DNA from: Asaia bogorensis
Lineage (GTDB): Bacteria; Pseudomonadota; Alphaproteobacteria; Acetobacterales; Acetobacteraceae
NCBI GenBank assembly: GCA_945897825.1
Contig: CAMDGX010000017.1
Coordinates: 1-59,922 of the forward strand
Reading direction: 5' to 3'
Length of the DNA stretch: 59,922 nt
Shown: one piece after another, positions 26,639 through 36,701 of the stretch
Layout: each line of letters starts with the position of its first letter
Numbering within the stretch: the first letter of the stretch is position 1
The notes under the pieces: model-generated
The model's database searches: none
The model's input: the letters and a program-made list of their open reading frames with translations, nothing else
Told to the model about the DNA's origin: nothing
Made by a program: the position numbers and the translations under genes

Positions 26639-27034
26639 TCAGGGCCGGCTGGAGCCGACGTCGACCTGGACCGGCATGCGCAGGTTGAGGCTGGGGGCGA
26701 GGGTGGAGCCGACGCCGCCGCTGCGGCCGCGGCGCTCGAGTTCGCCACTGTAGGCGGAGCCGGGGGCAAAGCCGTCCCCGGCCAGGGCGCGGCCGGTGTT
26801 GGTGCGGGTGAGGCTGGGCGAGACCTGCATGGCGTTGGGGTCGCGCGCGTCGCGCGGGGCGATGAGGTTCGCGTTGGGCACCGGGGCGGGGGCGAAGCGC
26901 TGCGGGCTGCCGCGGCCCTGGTTCAGCGAGGGCATGGCGCCGGGCAGCATCGTGGGCGTGGTGTCGGCCCAGGCAGGGGCGGCGAGCACGAGGACGGGCA
27001 GGAGTGCGCGCAGCAGGGGCAGGGGGCGGGGCAT
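26639..27034 (-). CDS. Small exported hypothetical protein
   Basis: This 131-residue protein has a Sec signal peptide (residues 1 to about 23, ending PAWAD) and a low-complexity mature part rich in Pro, Asn, Arg and Gly, with no recognised domain. Its ATG overlaps the stop of the upstream Nudix gene (ATGA), so the two are co-translated. Function unknown; probably periplasmic. Confidence 0.65.
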   Translation of the reverse strand: MPRPLPLLRALLPVLVLAAPAWADTTPTMLPGAMPSLNQGRGSPQRFAPAPVPNANLIAPRDARDPNAMQVSPSLTRTNTGRALAGDGFAPGSAYSGELERRGRSGGVGSTLAPSLNLRMPVQVDVGSSRP

Positions 27035-27582
27035 CACACCCCCGCCGGACGGGCGGTGCCGGCGGGATCCTCGGGCGGGTTGCCGAAGGGGGCGCCGAGC
27101 GGGCCGGCGGTGTTGGTGCGCCAGGCATCGAGCGCCCATCGCACGGTGGGGAAGGCAATGCGGTCCCACGGGATGTCGTTCCAGTCGAACAGGCCGACCT
27201 CCAGGCTTTCCGGGCCGGCGGCGAAGCGCGGCTGGGCGGGGTCGGCGAAGCGGGCGCGGAAGATGATCTGCACCTGGCCGATGCGGCTGATGGAATAGAC
27301 CGCCAGCACGCCATCGAGCGCGATGTCGGCCTCGGCTTCCTCCTGCGCCTCGCGGATGGCGCCGGCCTGGATGGTTTCGCCGAGCTCCATGTAGCCGGCC
27401 GGCAGCGTCCAGTAGTCCCTTCGCGGCTCGATGGCGCGGCGGCACAGCAGGACGCGGCCCTGGTGGGCGACCACCGAGCCAACGACGATCTTGGGGTTTT
27501 CGTAGGCCACGTGGCCGCAGTCGCGGCAGACGTTGCGCTCGCGGTTGTCGCCTTCGGGGATGCGGCGCTCGAAGTCGGGCAT
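27034..27582 (-). CDS. Nudix hydrolase with N-terminal zinc-ribbon-like motif
   Basis: This 182-residue protein has a CRDCGHVAYENPKIVVG segment (about 19-35), then the Nudix box GYMELGETIQAGAIREAQEE with the REUxEE core. This arrangement is typical of ADP-ribose/NADH-type Nudix pyrophosphatases that act on nucleotide diphosphate-linked compounds. It has a single CxxC pair, so a full zinc site would need another ligand or dimerisation. It is the first gene of a two-gene unit with the exported protein. Confidence 0.88.
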   Translation of the reverse strand: MPDFERRIPEGDNRERNVCRDCGHVAYENPKIVVGSVVAHQGRVLLCRRAIEPRRDYWTLPAGYMELGETIQAGAIREAQEEAEADIALDGVLAVYSISRIGQVQIIFRARFADPAQPRFAAGPESLEVGLFDWNDIPWDRIAFPTVRWALDAWRTNTAGPLGAPFGNPPEDPAGTARPAGV

Positions 27583-27659
27583 GGGAGCAAGGTGCCCTTC
27601 CGGGGCGGCGAATTCAATCCCCGGATGCGGTGCGGCGCCTCAATGCCGGGTCATGCGGG

Positions 27660-27890
27660 CTAGACCGACAGGTCGAGCAGCGATCCGCGGGGCATCGGGC
27701 GGCCGGGTGTTGGCGCCGGTGGCGTGGCGCCGGGGCTCAGGAGTTGCTGGGTGGGCCGCGTTTCGCTTTGCGAACGCACCCGTTCCACCTGGGCGGTGGC
27801 GTCCACCGGCGGGCGTTCCGACGGCGGCGGGGTGCGCATGGGGCGCAGCTCGGTGGCCGAGAAGGCGGAGAGGGATGTGTTCGAGATCAT
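27660..27890 (-). CDS. Small Pro/Ser/Thr-rich hypothetical protein
   Basis: This 76-residue protein is rich in Pro, Ser and Thr and ends in the hydrophobic RGSLLDLSV motif, which looks like a conserved C-terminal tag. It lies alone between pgk and the Nudix gene. There is no clear Shine-Dalgarno. It is probably disordered; function unknown. Confidence 0.5.
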   Translation of the reverse strand: MISNTSLSAFSATELRPMRTPPPSERPPVDATAQVERVRSQSETRPTQQLLSPGATPPAPTPGRPMPRGSLLDLSV

Positions 27891-27944
27891 GCGGTGAAGC
27901 TACCGCGCGGGCGATGAATCCTTGGTAAACGCGGCCAAAGTTTT

Positions 27945-29132
27945 TCAGCCCAAAGCGGCGACGCCGGGCAGGGTCTTGCCTTCCATCCACTCCAGGAAGG
28001 CGCCGCCGGCGCTGGAGACGTAAGTCATCTGCTCGCCGACGCCGGCATGGCGCAGGGCGGAGACGGTGTCGCCGCCGCCGGCCACGCTGCGCAGGGCGCC
28101 GGACTGGGTGGCGGCGGCGACCGCACGGGCCAGGGCGACGGTGGCGGTATCGAAGGGCGGCGTCTCGAAGGCGCCGAGCGGGCCGTTCCAGACCACGGTC
28201 TTGACCGATGCCAGCCGGGCGACGAGGGCGGCGACCGAGGCGGGGCCGACATCGAGGATCATGGTGTCGGCCGGCACGTTCGCCACCGCGACGGTTTGCG
28301 TGGCGGGATTCGGCTTGAACTCGGTGGCGACGACGGCGTCGACGGGGAGCACGATCTCACAGCCGGCGGCCTTGGCCTTGGCGAGGATCTCCAACGCCGT
28401 TGCGTGCATCTCGGCTTCCTGCAGCGACTTGCCGACGCCGGTGCCTTGGGCGGCGAGGAAGGTGTTGGCCATGGCGCCGCCGATCACCAGCACGTCGACG
28501 CGGCCGACCAGGTTGCCCAGCAGGTCGAGCTTGGTGGAGACCTTGGCGCCGCCGACGATGGCCATCACCGGGCGGTCGGGGTGCAGCAGGGCGGCGCCCA
28601 GGGCCTCCAGCTCGGCCTGCATCAGCCTTCCGGCATAGGCGGGGCGCAGATGGGCGACGCCCTCGGTGCTGGCATGGGCGCGGTGGGCGGCGGAGAAGGC
28701 GTCGTTGACGAAGAGGTCGCACAGCTTCGCCAGTTCGGCGGCGAAGGCGGGGTCGTTTTTCTCCTCGGCGGCGTGGTAGCGGGTGTTTTCGAGCACGGCG
28801 ACGTCGCCGGGGGCGAGGGACGCGATGACCTGTTCGGCCGGGGCGCCGATGCAGTCCTCGGCGAAGGCGACCGGGCGGCCCAGCACCTCGGCCAGGGCGG
28901 CGGCCATCGGGGCGAGGGACATCTCGGGGACCCGCTTGCCCTTCGGCCGGTCGAAATGGCTGCACACCACGACGCGGGCGCCCTTGGCGGACAGCTCGCG
29001 GATGGTGGGGCAGAGGCGCTCGATGCGGGTGAGGTCGGAGATCTTGCCGTCGCGCACCGGCACGTTCAGGTCGGCGCGCAGCAGGACGCGCTTGCCGGCG
29101 ACATCGAGGCCGTCGAGGGTTTTGAAGGTCAT
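27945..29132 (-). CDS. pgk: Phosphoglycerate kinase
   Basis: This 395-residue enzyme has the N-domain motifs [29 protein letters not shown] and [13 protein letters not shown], and the C-domain motifs [15 protein letters not shown] and WNGPLGAFE with GGGDTV near the end. It catalyses 1,3-bisphosphoglycerate + ADP to 3-phosphoglycerate + ATP. It is downstream of gap on the same strand; a three-stem AT-rich element occupies the gap-pgk junction and could attenuate or process the transcript there. Confidence 0.96.
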   Translation of the reverse strand: MTFKTLDGLDVAGKRVLLRADLNVPVRDGKISDLTRIERLCPTIRELSAKGARVVVCSHFDRPKGKRVPEMSLAPMAAALAEVLGRPVAFAEDCIGAPAEQVIASLAPGDVAVLENTRYHAAEEKNDPAFAAELAKLCDLFVNDAFSAAHRAHASTEGVAHLRPAYAGRLMQAELEALGAALLHPDRPVMAIVGGAKVSTKLDLLGNLVGRVDVLVIGGAMANTFLAAQGTGVGKSLQEAEMHATALEILAKAKAAGCEIVLPVDAVVATEFKPNPATQTVAVANVPADTMILDVGPASVAALVARLASVKTVVWNGPLGAFETPPFDTATVALARAVAAATQSGALRSVAGGGDTVSALRHAGVGEQMTYVSSAGGAFLEWMEGKTLPGVAALG

Positions 29133-29154
29133 GGGTGCCTCGTCAAAGGAAGCG

Positions 29155-29270
29155 GTTCTTTTTTGGAAAAAAGAACCAAAAAACTTTTATCCGTTTGCAC
29201 CGCACTCTCCGTGGAGAGGCGGGTGCAAACGGATGAAGTTTTTTTGCTTCTTTTTGTTCACAAAAAGAAG
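29155..29270 (+). repeat. Three-stem AT-rich palindromic element, copy d (gap-pgk junction)
   Basis: The left hairpin is GTTCTTTTTTGGAAAAAAGAAC. The middle stem is unusually perfect: CCGTTTGCACC pairs with GGTGCAAACGG beyond the AT-rich arms. The right hairpin is CTTCTTTTTG-TTCA-CAAAAAGAAG, with compensatory changes from the TTCTTCAGAA form seen in other copies. It lies inside what is normally a gap-pgk operon. Confidence 0.9.
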
Positions 29271-29281
29271 GCTCTTGCTTC

Positions 29282-30298
29282 TTACATCGAGCCGAACAGC
29301 GCCGCCGTGTCCGACATGCGGTTGGAGAAGCCCCACTCGTTGTCGTACCACGACAGCACGCGCACCAGCCCGCCATCGATCACCGCGGTCTGGGTGGCGT
29401 CGAACACCGAGCTGTAGGCGACGTGGTTGAAGTCGCTGCTGACCAGGGGCGCGGTGTTGTAGCCGAGGATGCCCTTGAGCGGGCCGGACTCGCTGGCGGC
29501 CTTCATCGCCGCGTTGATCTCGTCCTTGGTGGGGGTCTTCTTCAGCACCACGTCGAGCGAGACGACCGAGACGTTGGGCGTCGGCACGCGCATCGAGGAG
29601 CCGTCGAGCTTGCCCTTCAGGTCGGGCATCACCAGACCGACGGCGCGGGCGGCGCCGGTGGAGGTGGGGATCATCGAGAGGTTGGCGGCGCGGGCGCGGT
29701 GCAGGTCCTTGTGCAGGCCGTCCTGCAGCATCTGGTCGCTGGTGTAGGCATGGATCGTCAGCATGTAGCCGCGCTCGATCCCCCAGGTGTCGTGCAGCAC
29801 CTTGGCCACCGGCGTGAGGCAGTTGGTGGTGCAGGAGGCGTTGGAGATGACCGTCATGTCCTTGGTCAGCGTCTGGTGGTTGACGCCGTAGACGATGGTG
29901 GCATCGACGTTGTCGCCGGGGGCGGAGATGAGCACCTTGCGCGCGCCGGCCTGGATGAGGGCGGAGGCCTTCTCCTTGCTGGCGAAGATGCCGGTGCATT
30001 CCATGGCCACGTCGACGCCCTGGTAGGGCACCTTGGTCGGGTCGCGCTCGGCCGAGACCTTGATCGGGCCCCAGGTGCGGCCCTGGTACTTGATGGTGAT
30101 GCTGTCGCCGTTGACCTCGACCTCGCCGGGGAAGCGGCCGTGCACGCTGTCGTAGCGGAACAGGTGGGCGCTGGTCTCGACGCTGGCGAGGTCGTTGATG
30201 GCGATGACTTCCACGTCCTTGCGGCCGCTCTCGACCATGGCGCGCAGCACAAGGCGGCCAATGCGCCCGAATCCGTTGATCGCGACCTTCACGGCCAT
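29282..30298 (-). CDS. gap: Glyceraldehyde-3-phosphate dehydrogenase, type I
   Basis: This 338-residue enzyme has NAD-binding INGFGRIGR, the catalytic Cys156 in [10 protein letters not shown], and the [25 protein letters not shown] and [13 protein letters not shown] motifs. It oxidises glyceraldehyde-3-phosphate with phosphate to 1,3-bisphosphoglycerate. It sits between the MCP gene (upstream) and pgk (downstream). Confidence 0.96.
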   Translation of the reverse strand: MAVKVAINGFGRIGRLVLRAMVESGRKDVEVIAINDLASVETSAHLFRYDSVHGRFPGEVEVNGDSITIKYQGRTWGPIKVSAERDPTKVPYQGVDVAMECTGIFASKEKASALIQAGARKVLISAPGDNVDATIVYGVNHQTLTKDMTVISNASCTTNCLTPVAKVLHDTWGIERGYMLTIHAYTSDQMLQDGLHKDLHRARAANLSMIPTSTGAARAVGLVMPDLKGKLDGSSMRVPTPNVSVVSLDVVLKKTPTKDEINAAMKAASESGPLKGILGYNTAPLVSSDFNHVAYSSVFDATQTAVIDGGLVRVLSWYDNEWGFSNRMSDTAALFGSM

Positions 30299-30419
30299 GG
30301 CTCTACTCCCCTATCAGCGTGACATGACGTCTCGATGGGGGCGTATAGCGGCAGTTTTATGGCCTTGGAAATGGCCCCGGGCGCGATCGGCGGTGAATTG
30401 ACCGCCCCAGGGTGTCGAA

Positions 30420-31706
30420 TCAGGCCGCGCGGACGTCGTGGACGAAGGTGGCGACCTCGCGGGCCAGCTGGTCGGAGCGGCCGGACAGGTCGGAGGCGGC
30501 GCCGAACACACGCTCCGCCGCCTCGCTCGCCTCGGTGCCGGCGCGGGTCACCAGGCCGATGTTGCCGCTGACGTCATGGGCCGCCGCGGCGGCGCTAGCG
30601 ATGGTGCGGGCGATCTCGGCGGTGGCGTCGGCCTGCTGGCGCATGCCCTCGGCGATGCTGCCGGAGATGATGCTGACCTGCTCGATGGTGCCGGTGATGC
30701 CGCGGATGGCGGTGACCGCCTCGGTGGTGGCGGACTGGATCTGGCCGATCTGCAGGCTGATCTCCTCGGTGGCCTTGCTGGTCTGGGTCGCCAGGCTCTT
30801 GACCTCGCTGGCCACGACCGCGAAGCCCTTGCCGGCATCGCCGGCGCGGGCTGCCTCGATGGTGGCGTTCAGGGCCAGCAGGTTGGTCTGGCTGGCGATG
30901 TTGGAGATCAGGCCGACCACCCGGCCGATCCGCTCGGCACTTTCGGCCAGGGCGCGCACGATGCTGTCGGTGCGCTGCACGTCGGTGACGGCGCGGCCGG
31001 TGATGGTGGTGGATTCGCCGATCTGCTGGCTGATCTCGCGGATGGAGGCGGAGAGCTGCTCGGCGGCGGCGGCCACGGTCTGCACGCTGCCGTTCACCGC
31101 CTCGGCCGCGGTCTCGACCATGCCGGTCTGGCTGGCCATGCTGCCGGTGGTGTCGGTCATGGCGCGGGCCGTCATTTCCAGGGTGCGCGAGGCCTCGCCG
31201 ATCGCACCGACATGGGCGCCGATGCGACTTTCGAAGCCGGCGGCCACGCGGTCCAGCCCCTGGCGGCGCAGCGCCTCGGCCTGGCGCGTCTCCTCGATGT
31301 CGACCAGGGAGCCGCAGGCGCGGCGCGGCTTGCCGGCGCTATCCAGCACCACGCCGCCGGTGGCGCGGAACCAGCGCCAGGCGCCGTCGCGCATCTTGAG
31401 ACGGTAGGTGACGTCGTAGCCCACGCCGGTCTTGCAGGTGTTGCCGAAGGCCTCGAACGTGCCGGGCGCGTCGTCGGGGTGCAGGCGGTCGGCCCAGGAC
31501 TGCACCACGTCGGGGAAGTCGGCCGCGGAGGTGAAGCCGAGCAGGCGGCGGAACTCGGCCGACCAGGTCCAGCGCGCCTTGGGGTGCAGGGCGTCGCCGT
31601 CGTGGAACACCGCGTCCCACAGGCCGACGCCGCAATGGGTGGACAGGGTGTCCAGCCATTCGACCTTGCTGGCGAGGTCGGTGTCGTTCTTGCCGAATCC
31701 GAACAT
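30420..31706 (-). CDS. Soluble PAS-MCP chemoreceptor-like protein
   Basis: This 428-residue protein has no membrane segment. A PAS domain (about 20-150; [20 protein letters not shown] and [11 protein letters not shown]) is followed by an MCP signalling domain whose hairpin tip reads [19 protein letters not shown], then [20 protein letters not shown]. There is no HAMP domain and no CheR-tethering pentapeptide. Such cytoplasmic receptors often sense redox or metabolic state through PAS. It sits between tkt and gap, which usually adjoin. Confidence 0.92.
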   Translation of the reverse strand: MFGFGKNDTDLASKVEWLDTLSTHCGVGLWDAVFHDGDALHPKARWTWSAEFRRLLGFTSAADFPDVVQSWADRLHPDDAPGTFEAFGNTCKTGVGYDVTYRLKMRDGAWRWFRATGGVVLDSAGKPRRACGSLVDIEETRQAEALRRQGLDRVAAGFESRIGAHVGAIGEASRTLEMTARAMTDTTGSMASQTGMVETAAEAVNGSVQTVAAAAEQLSASIREISQQIGESTTITGRAVTDVQRTDSIVRALAESAERIGRVVGLISNIASQTNLLALNATIEAARAGDAGKGFAVVASEVKSLATQTSKATEEISLQIGQIQSATTEAVTAIRGITGTIEQVSIISGSIAEGMRQQADATAEIARTIASAAAAAHDVSGNIGLVTRAGTEASEAAERVFGAASDLSGRSDQLAREVATFVHDVRAA

Positions 31707-31796
31707 GCACGAAACCTTCCGAGGGGGAGCTATTGCCCCTCGAGAGGTAGTCGGCGGGGATTAAGGTTCGGTCAATTCGCCCGTCGGGCGGCGATT

Positions 31797-33836
31797 TCAG
31801 TTCCCGATCCGTTTACGTACGGCGGCGGCGGCGGCGTCGGCGGTGATGCCGAAATGGCGATACAGCTCGCCCTCCGGGGCGGAGGCGCCGAAGCCGGGCA
31901 TGCCGATGAACACGCCGTCGGCGCCCAGCCAGCGATCCCAGCCCATCGACACCCCGGCCTCGATCCCGACGCGGGGCGCGTCGCCCAGCACCGTGTCGCG
32001 ATAGGAGGCGTCCTGGGCGGCGAACAGCTCCCAGCACGGCAGGGAGACCACCGCGGCCTGGATGTTGTCGCCGGCCAGCAGGTTGCGCGCCTCCATGGCG
32101 ATGGCGACCTCGCTGCCGGTGGCGATCAGGGTGGCCTGGCGCGGGCCGTTCGCCTCGGCCAGCACATAGCCGCCGCGAGCGCTGCGGTTCTCGGCGGCAT
32201 CGGCGCGCAGGGCGGGCAGGCCCTGGCGGGACAGCGCCAGCAGGCTCGGCCCGTCGCTGCGGCGCACCGCGAGCTCCCAGCATTCGGCGGTTTCCATCGC
32301 GTCGGCCGGGCGGAAGACATGCACGTTCGGGATCGCGCGCAGGGCGGCGAGATGCTCGACGGGCTGGTGGGTCGGGCCGTCCTCGCCGAGGCCGATGCTG
32401 TCATGGGTCAGCACATGGATCACGCGCTGGCGCATCAGGGCGGCGAGGCGGATGGCCGGGCGCATGTAGTCGCTGAACACCAGGAAGGTGCCGCCATAGG
32501 GGATGAGGCCGCCGTGCAGTGCCATGCCGTTCATCGCCGAGGCCATGGCGTGCTCGCGGATGCCCCAGTGGATGTAGCGCCCGCCATAGTTGCCGGGGGT
32601 GACGAAGCCCATGCCCTTGACCAGGGTGAGGTTGGAGCCGGTGAGGTCGGCCGAGCCGCCGGCCATTTCCGGCACCGCCGGCACCAGCGCGTCTAGCGCC
32701 TTCTGGCTGGCTTGGCGGCTGGCGATCTTCGGTCGGGTCTCGGCGAGGTCGGCCTTGAGGGTGGCCACGGCCTCGTGGAAGCTTTCCGGCAGCTTGCCGG
32801 CGATGGCGCGCTCGAACTCGCGGCCCTGGTTGTGGCGCGCCAGCCGCTTCAGCCAGCCGCGACGGGCGGTGGCGCCGCGGGCGCCGGCGGTGCGCCAGGG
32901 GGCGGCGATTTCGTCCGGTACTTCGAAGGGACCGGCGGTCCAGCCCAGCGCCGCCTTGGCGGCTGTTGCCTCGGCGCCACCCAGCGGCGACCCGTGGCTG
33001 CCGGCGGTGCCCGCCTTGCTTGGCGCGCCGAAGCCGATGATGGTTTTGCAGGCGAGCAGCGTCGGCTTCCTGGAGCGCATCGCCCAGGCCATCGCGGCGG
33101 CGATCTGCGCCGGGTCATGCCCGTCGAGCCGCTTCACGGCCCAGCCGGAGGCGGCGAAGCGCTTCATCTGGTCGTCGGACGTGGAAAGATCGGTGCCGCC
33201 GTCGATGCTGATGGAATTGTCGTCCCACAGCACGCACAGCTTCTCCAGCTTCAGGTGCCCGGCGAGGCTGATCGCCTCCTGGCTGATGCCCTCCATCAGG
33301 CAGCCGTCGCCGGCGATCACCCAGGTGCGGTGGTCGACCAGGGACTTGCCGAAGCGGGCGGCCAGCATGCGCTCGGCCAGCGCGAAGCCGACGGCGTTGC
33401 CCAGGCCCTGGCCGAGCGGGCCGGTGGTGGTCTCGATGCCCGGGTGCTCGCCGAATTCCGGATGGCCGGCGGCGGGGGAGTGCAGCTGGCGGAAGCGTTT
33501 CAGGTGCTCGATCTCCATGCCCTCCTGCCCGGTGAGGTGCAGCAGCGCGTAGAGCAGCATGGAGCCGTGGCCGGCCGAGAGGATGAAGCGGTCGCGGTCG
33601 GGCCAGCGCGGGTCGGCGGCGTCGTATTTCAGGAAGCGGGTCCAGAGCACGGTGGCCACATCGGCCATGCCCATCGGCATGCCGGGATGGCCGGATTTCG
33701 CCGCCTCCACCGCGTCGATCGCCAGCGCCCGGATGGCGTCGGCCATCCGCCGCTCGGGCGTCATCGGCCGGCCCAGGATCTCGGCCTGGGCCGCCAGGGC
33801 CGGATTGTCGGCGTTCACCTCGGCGATCGATGCCAT
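31797..33836 (-). CDS. tkt: Transketolase
   Basis: This 679-residue TPP enzyme transfers two-carbon units between sugar phosphates in the pentose phosphate pathway. Signatures are [66 protein letters not shown] (TPP binding), [30 protein letters not shown] and FRPADA. It is the first gene of a tkt-MCP-gap-pgk series, an order known in alphaproteobacteria apart from the MCP gene. Confidence 0.95.
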   Translation of the reverse strand: MASIAEVNADNPALAAQAEILGRPMTPERRMADAIRALAIDAVEAAKSGHPGMPMGMADVATVLWTRFLKYDAADPRWPDRDRFILSAGHGSMLLYALLHLTGQEGMEIEHLKRFRQLHSPAAGHPEFGEHPGIETTTGPLGQGLGNAVGFALAERMLAARFGKSLVDHRTWVIAGDGCLMEGISQEAISLAGHLKLEKLCVLWDDNSISIDGGTDLSTSDDQMKRFAASGWAVKRLDGHDPAQIAAAMAWAMRSRKPTLLACKTIIGFGAPSKAGTAGSHGSPLGGAEATAAKAALGWTAGPFEVPDEIAAPWRTAGARGATARRGWLKRLARHNQGREFERAIAGKLPESFHEAVATLKADLAETRPKIASRQASQKALDALVPAVPEMAGGSADLTGSNLTLVKGMGFVTPGNYGGRYIHWGIREHAMASAMNGMALHGGLIPYGGTFLVFSDYMRPAIRLAALMRQRVIHVLTHDSIGLGEDGPTHQPVEHLAALRAIPNVHVFRPADAMETAECWELAVRRSDGPSLLALSRQGLPALRADAAENRSARGGYVLAEANGPRQATLIATGSEVAIAMEARNLLAGDNIQAAVVSLPCWELFAAQDASYRDTVLGDAPRVGIEAGVSMGWDRWLGADGVFIGMPGFGASAPEGELYRHFGITADAAAAAVRKRIGN

Positions 33837-33926
33837 GCAACCTCTCCTGCGCGAGGGGGGGTCTTATAAGCCGTGCCCGGATGCGGCAAGTGGGGCGCGG
33901 GCTGGGGTGGGGTGCGGCGGTGCCGG

Positions 33927-34415
33927 TCAGGCGGGCTGGAGCGCATGGTATTTGCGGCTGAAATAGACCAGGGCCTGGCCCGGCTCGCCGGCATGCACCG
34001 CGTCCACCTCGCAGAAGAACACGCTGTGGGTGCCGACCTCGCTCACCTGCACCACGCGGCATTCGAACGAGACCAGCGCGCCCTTCAGCGCCAGCGTGCC
34101 GCTCGGCAGGCGGGTCCAGTCCGCGGTGGCGAATCGCGCGTCGTAGTCGCCCTCGCCCATGCCCGCGAAGACCGGGGAGAGATGCTGCTGGTCGGCGCAC
34201 AGCACGTTGACGCAGGCGACGCGGTTGTCCTTCAGCGCCTGGTTCGAATCGCTGCTGCGGTTCAGGCAGACGAGCAACGTCGGCGGCGTGTCCGTTACCG
34301 AACAAACGGCGCTCGCCGTGAAGCCGCGCTTTCCGCCGGGGCCGTCGGTGGTGATGATGTTCACGGCGGCGCCGAGGCGCGCCATGGCATCCCGGTAGAT
34401 CTTCTGTTCAACCAC
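33927..34415 (-). CDS. Flavin reductase-like FMN-binding protein
   Basis: This 162-residue split-barrel flavoprotein has motifs of the two-component monooxygenase reductases (HpaC/RutF-like): MARLGAAVNIITTDG, GFTASAVCSVTDTPPTLLVC, NRSS, and FFCEVDAV near the C-terminus. It probably supplies reduced FMN to a partner oxygenase; the FAD enzyme at 39256-40515 is not of the FMN-dependent type, so the partner is unknown. The start is GTG at 34415, with GGAG 7 bp upstream. Confidence 0.85.
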   Translation of the reverse strand: MVEQKIYRDAMARLGAAVNIITTDGPGGKRGFTASAVCSVTDTPPTLLVCLNRSSDSNQALKDNRVACVNVLCADQQHLSPVFAGMGEGDYDARFATADWTRLPSGTLALKGALVSFECRVVQVSEVGTHSVFFCEVDAVHAGEPGQALVYFSRKYHALQPA

Positions 34416-34495
34416 GCAATCGCTCCGCCCCAGGTTCCGCAAGGGGCGATCATGGCGCGAACCGGGGGAGAACCCAAGCGGGGAGAAGGAAGAAT

Positions 34496-34611
34496 GTTCT
34501 TTTTTGAAAAAAAGAACCAAAAAACTTTCATCCATTGACCCCCTGCATGACAACCGGCCACGGCGCAAATGGAAAAAAGTCTTTTTGCTTCTTTTTCTTC
34601 AGAAAAAGAAG
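34496..34611 (+). repeat. Three-stem AT-rich palindromic element, copy e
   Basis: The A-type hairpin is first (GTTCTTTTTTGAAAAAAAGAAC) and the B-type last. Outer flanks AAGGAAGAAT and GAGTCTTACCTTCC extend the symmetry. It lies between the GMC oxidoreductase stop and the flavin reductase start, both minus-strand genes. Confidence 0.9.
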
Positions 34612-34615
34612 AGTC

Positions 34616-36226
34616 TTACCTTCCTTCCTTGATCATATCCGCCGCCTTCTCGGCGATCGCCATGGTCGTGGCATAGGTGTTGGCCGAGATCATCGCCGGC
34701 ATGATGGAGGCATCGACCACGCGCAGCCGCTCCAGCCCGTGCACGCGCAGACGGTCGTTCACGACGGCGCCGGGGTCGGTCTCCGGGCCCATCTTGCAGG
34801 TGCCGATCAGGTGGTAGGTGGTGGAGCCGTTGCGGCGGGCGAAGTCCAGCCATTCGTCGTCGGTCTGCACCTGCGGGCCCGGCAGGGTTTCGGCCTCCAC
34901 GAAGTGCGCGAGTTCGGGCGTGGACAGCAGCCGGCGCATCAGCCGCAGCCCGCCCAGCAGCACCGGCCAGTCGCCGGGGGCGGAGAGGTAGTTGGGCTGG
35001 ATCACCGGGTCCTCCCACACGTCGGTGCTGCGCGCGCGCACATGGCCGTGGCTTTCGGGGCGATGCTGCCAGGCGCCGGCGGTCATGCCGGGGTAGTCGT
35101 CGAGCACGTAGTTCTTGCCCTCGGCGTAGCTGCCCGGGGTGAAGACGCATTGCAGGTCCGGCGCGTCGAGCCCGGCGAAGCTTTTCCAGAACACGAACAC
35201 CTGGCTCGGCACCACCGACAGGATCGAGGGCCGACCGGCCGCCCAGCGCGCCACCTGGCCGACCAGCCGAGGCCCCTTCGCCAGCTCGTTTAGCGTGACG
35301 GTGCCCTTGGTCGCGCGGGCCATCAGCCGCACCGCGTAGTGGTCGCGGAAGTTCTCGCCGACGCCACGCAGTTCGTGGCGCACCTCCACGCCCAGCGATT
35401 GCAGCAGCCCCGCCGGCCCGATGCCCGAGACCTGCAGCAGGCGCGCGGTGTTCACCGTGCCACCGGACAGGATCACCTCGCGCCGCGCCCGCACCTCCCG
35501 CGCCGGCCCGCCGCGCTGCGCCTGGTAGCGGATGGCGACGGCCCGCTTGCCCTCCAGCACCACCTGGCTGGCGCGGGCGTTGGTCCGCACTTCCAGGTTC
35601 GGCCGCGCCATCGCCGGCTTCAGGAACCCGCGCGCCGCACTCACCCGCCGGCCGCGCTCGATGGCGCGCTGGAAATAGCCGACGCCGGCCTGTTCGCCGC
35701 TGTTGTAGTCCGGGTTGCGCGGGATGCCCGCGCCCACGGCGCCCTTGATGAACGCCTCGCTGACCGGGTGGAACCAGTCCTGGTCGGTCACCGGGATCCC
35801 GCCCTGCCGGCCGTGCCGGTCCGACGGGTCCGCCCCGATGCGCCGCTCGGTGCGGCGGTAGTAGGGCAGCATGTCCTCGTAGCCCCAGCCGCGGTTGCCG
35901 CGCTGCGCCCAGGAGTCGAGGTCGGCCGGCTGGCCGCGGTTGTAGATCATGCCGTTGATCGAGCTGGACCCGCCCAGCACCCGGCCCTGGACGGTGGCGA
36001 TCGGCCGCCCGCCGGTGTTCTCGGTCGGCTCGGTGCGGAACTGCCAGGTGACAGCAGGGTTGTTCATCGTCTTGATGAATCCCGCCGGCACGTGGATCCA
36101 CGGATTGCTGTCCGGCGGCCCGGCCTCCAGCACGCACACCGTCACCGCCGGGTCCTCCGACAGGCGCGTGGCCAGCACCGATCCGGCCGCGCCGGCGCCC
36201 ACGATCACGTAGTCGAATTCGTCCAT
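34616..36226 (-). CDS. GMC-family FAD oxidoreductase (choline dehydrogenase-like)
   Basis: This 536-residue flavoenzyme has the N-terminal FAD motif DYVIVGAGAAGSVLATRLSE, the GRVLGGSSSINGMIYNRG loop, SGGTVNTARLLQVSGIGP and C-terminal TTYHLIGTCKMG (catalytic His), then SANTYATTMAIAEKAADMI. It oxidises alcohols to aldehydes or ketones; substrates in this group include choline and polyethylene glycol-type alcohols. The start at 36226 has GGAG 8 bp upstream. It is flanked by three-stem elements on both sides. Confidence 0.92.
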   Translation of the reverse strand: MDEFDYVIVGAGAAGSVLATRLSEDPAVTVCVLEAGPPDSNPWIHVPAGFIKTMNNPAVTWQFRTEPTENTGGRPIATVQGRVLGGSSSINGMIYNRGQPADLDSWAQRGNRGWGYEDMLPYYRRTERRIGADPSDRHGRQGGIPVTDQDWFHPVSEAFIKGAVGAGIPRNPDYNSGEQAGVGYFQRAIERGRRVSAARGFLKPAMARPNLEVRTNARASQVVLEGKRAVAIRYQAQRGGPAREVRARREVILSGGTVNTARLLQVSGIGPAGLLQSLGVEVRHELRGVGENFRDHYAVRLMARATKGTVTLNELAKGPRLVGQVARWAAGRPSILSVVPSQVFVFWKSFAGLDAPDLQCVFTPGSYAEGKNYVLDDYPGMTAGAWQHRPESHGHVRARSTDVWEDPVIQPNYLSAPGDWPVLLGGLRLMRRLLSTPELAHFVEAETLPGPQVQTDDEWLDFARRNGSTTYHLIGTCKMGPETDPGAVVNDRLRVHGLERLRVVDASIMPAMISANTYATTMAIAEKAADMIKEGR

Positions 36227-36288
36227 CCGTCGGTCTCCGTTCCGTGCGCGGAGGGTGCGTCGGAGGGGAGCGAAGGGCAAGAAAGAAT

Positions 36289-36427
36289 GTTCTTTTTTGA
36301 AAAAAAGAACCAAAAAACTTTCATGACTTGTACGATGGCGCCGTATCGGAAATAAATTATAATAACACAGAGGTCATCTGAGCAATGGGAAAAAGTCTTT
36401 TTGCTTCTTTTTCTTCAGAAAAAGAAG
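36289..36427 (+). repeat. Three-stem AT-rich palindromic element, copy f
   Basis: The two end hairpins are like copy e, but the core is longer and AT-rich (AAATAAATTATAATAACACA around 36351-36370) and forms little GC stem. It lies between the divergent GMC oxidoreductase and AtzG-like/amidase genes, so unlike most copies it sits where promoters should be. Confidence 0.88.
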
Positions 36428-36509
36428 ACTCTTCCTTCACTGCCCTGAAGACTGGCGCCCCGCCCGCTGATCGGCAATCCTCGCATGGTTCCGTGCAGGA
36501 GTGCAGGCA

Positions 36510-36701
36510 ATGACCTTTCCCGAGATCACCGAGGCCATGATCCAGGCCTGGCACGGCGTGGTGCCGCCCAACGACCCCGCCCGCCGCATGGCCGCCGACC
36601 TTACTTCCGTTGTCACCGCCTTCGAGGCGGTGCGCGGCCGCATGCGCTTCGAGGACGAGCCGGCCTCCTTCGAAGCGGCACTGCGGGAGTGCAAGGAATG
36701 A
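36510..36701 (+). CDS. AtzG-like small subunit (GatC-like) upstream of amidase
   Basis: This 63-residue helical protein has a strong AGGAG 8 bp upstream. It shows VPPNDPARRMAADLTSVV, then FEDEPASFEAALREC, a weak version of the AtzG/GatC pattern (an early Pro-x-x-x-x-x-x-V/A-x-x-N/D-L helix and a final D/E-E-P-A segment). AtzG partners the amidase AtzE as GatC partners GatA. Its stop overlaps the amidase start (ATGA), which supports a subunit relationship. The family match is by eye. Confidence 0.65.
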   Translation: MTFPEITEAMIQAWHGVVPPNDPARRMAADLTSVVTAFEAVRGRMRFEDEPASFEAALRECKE

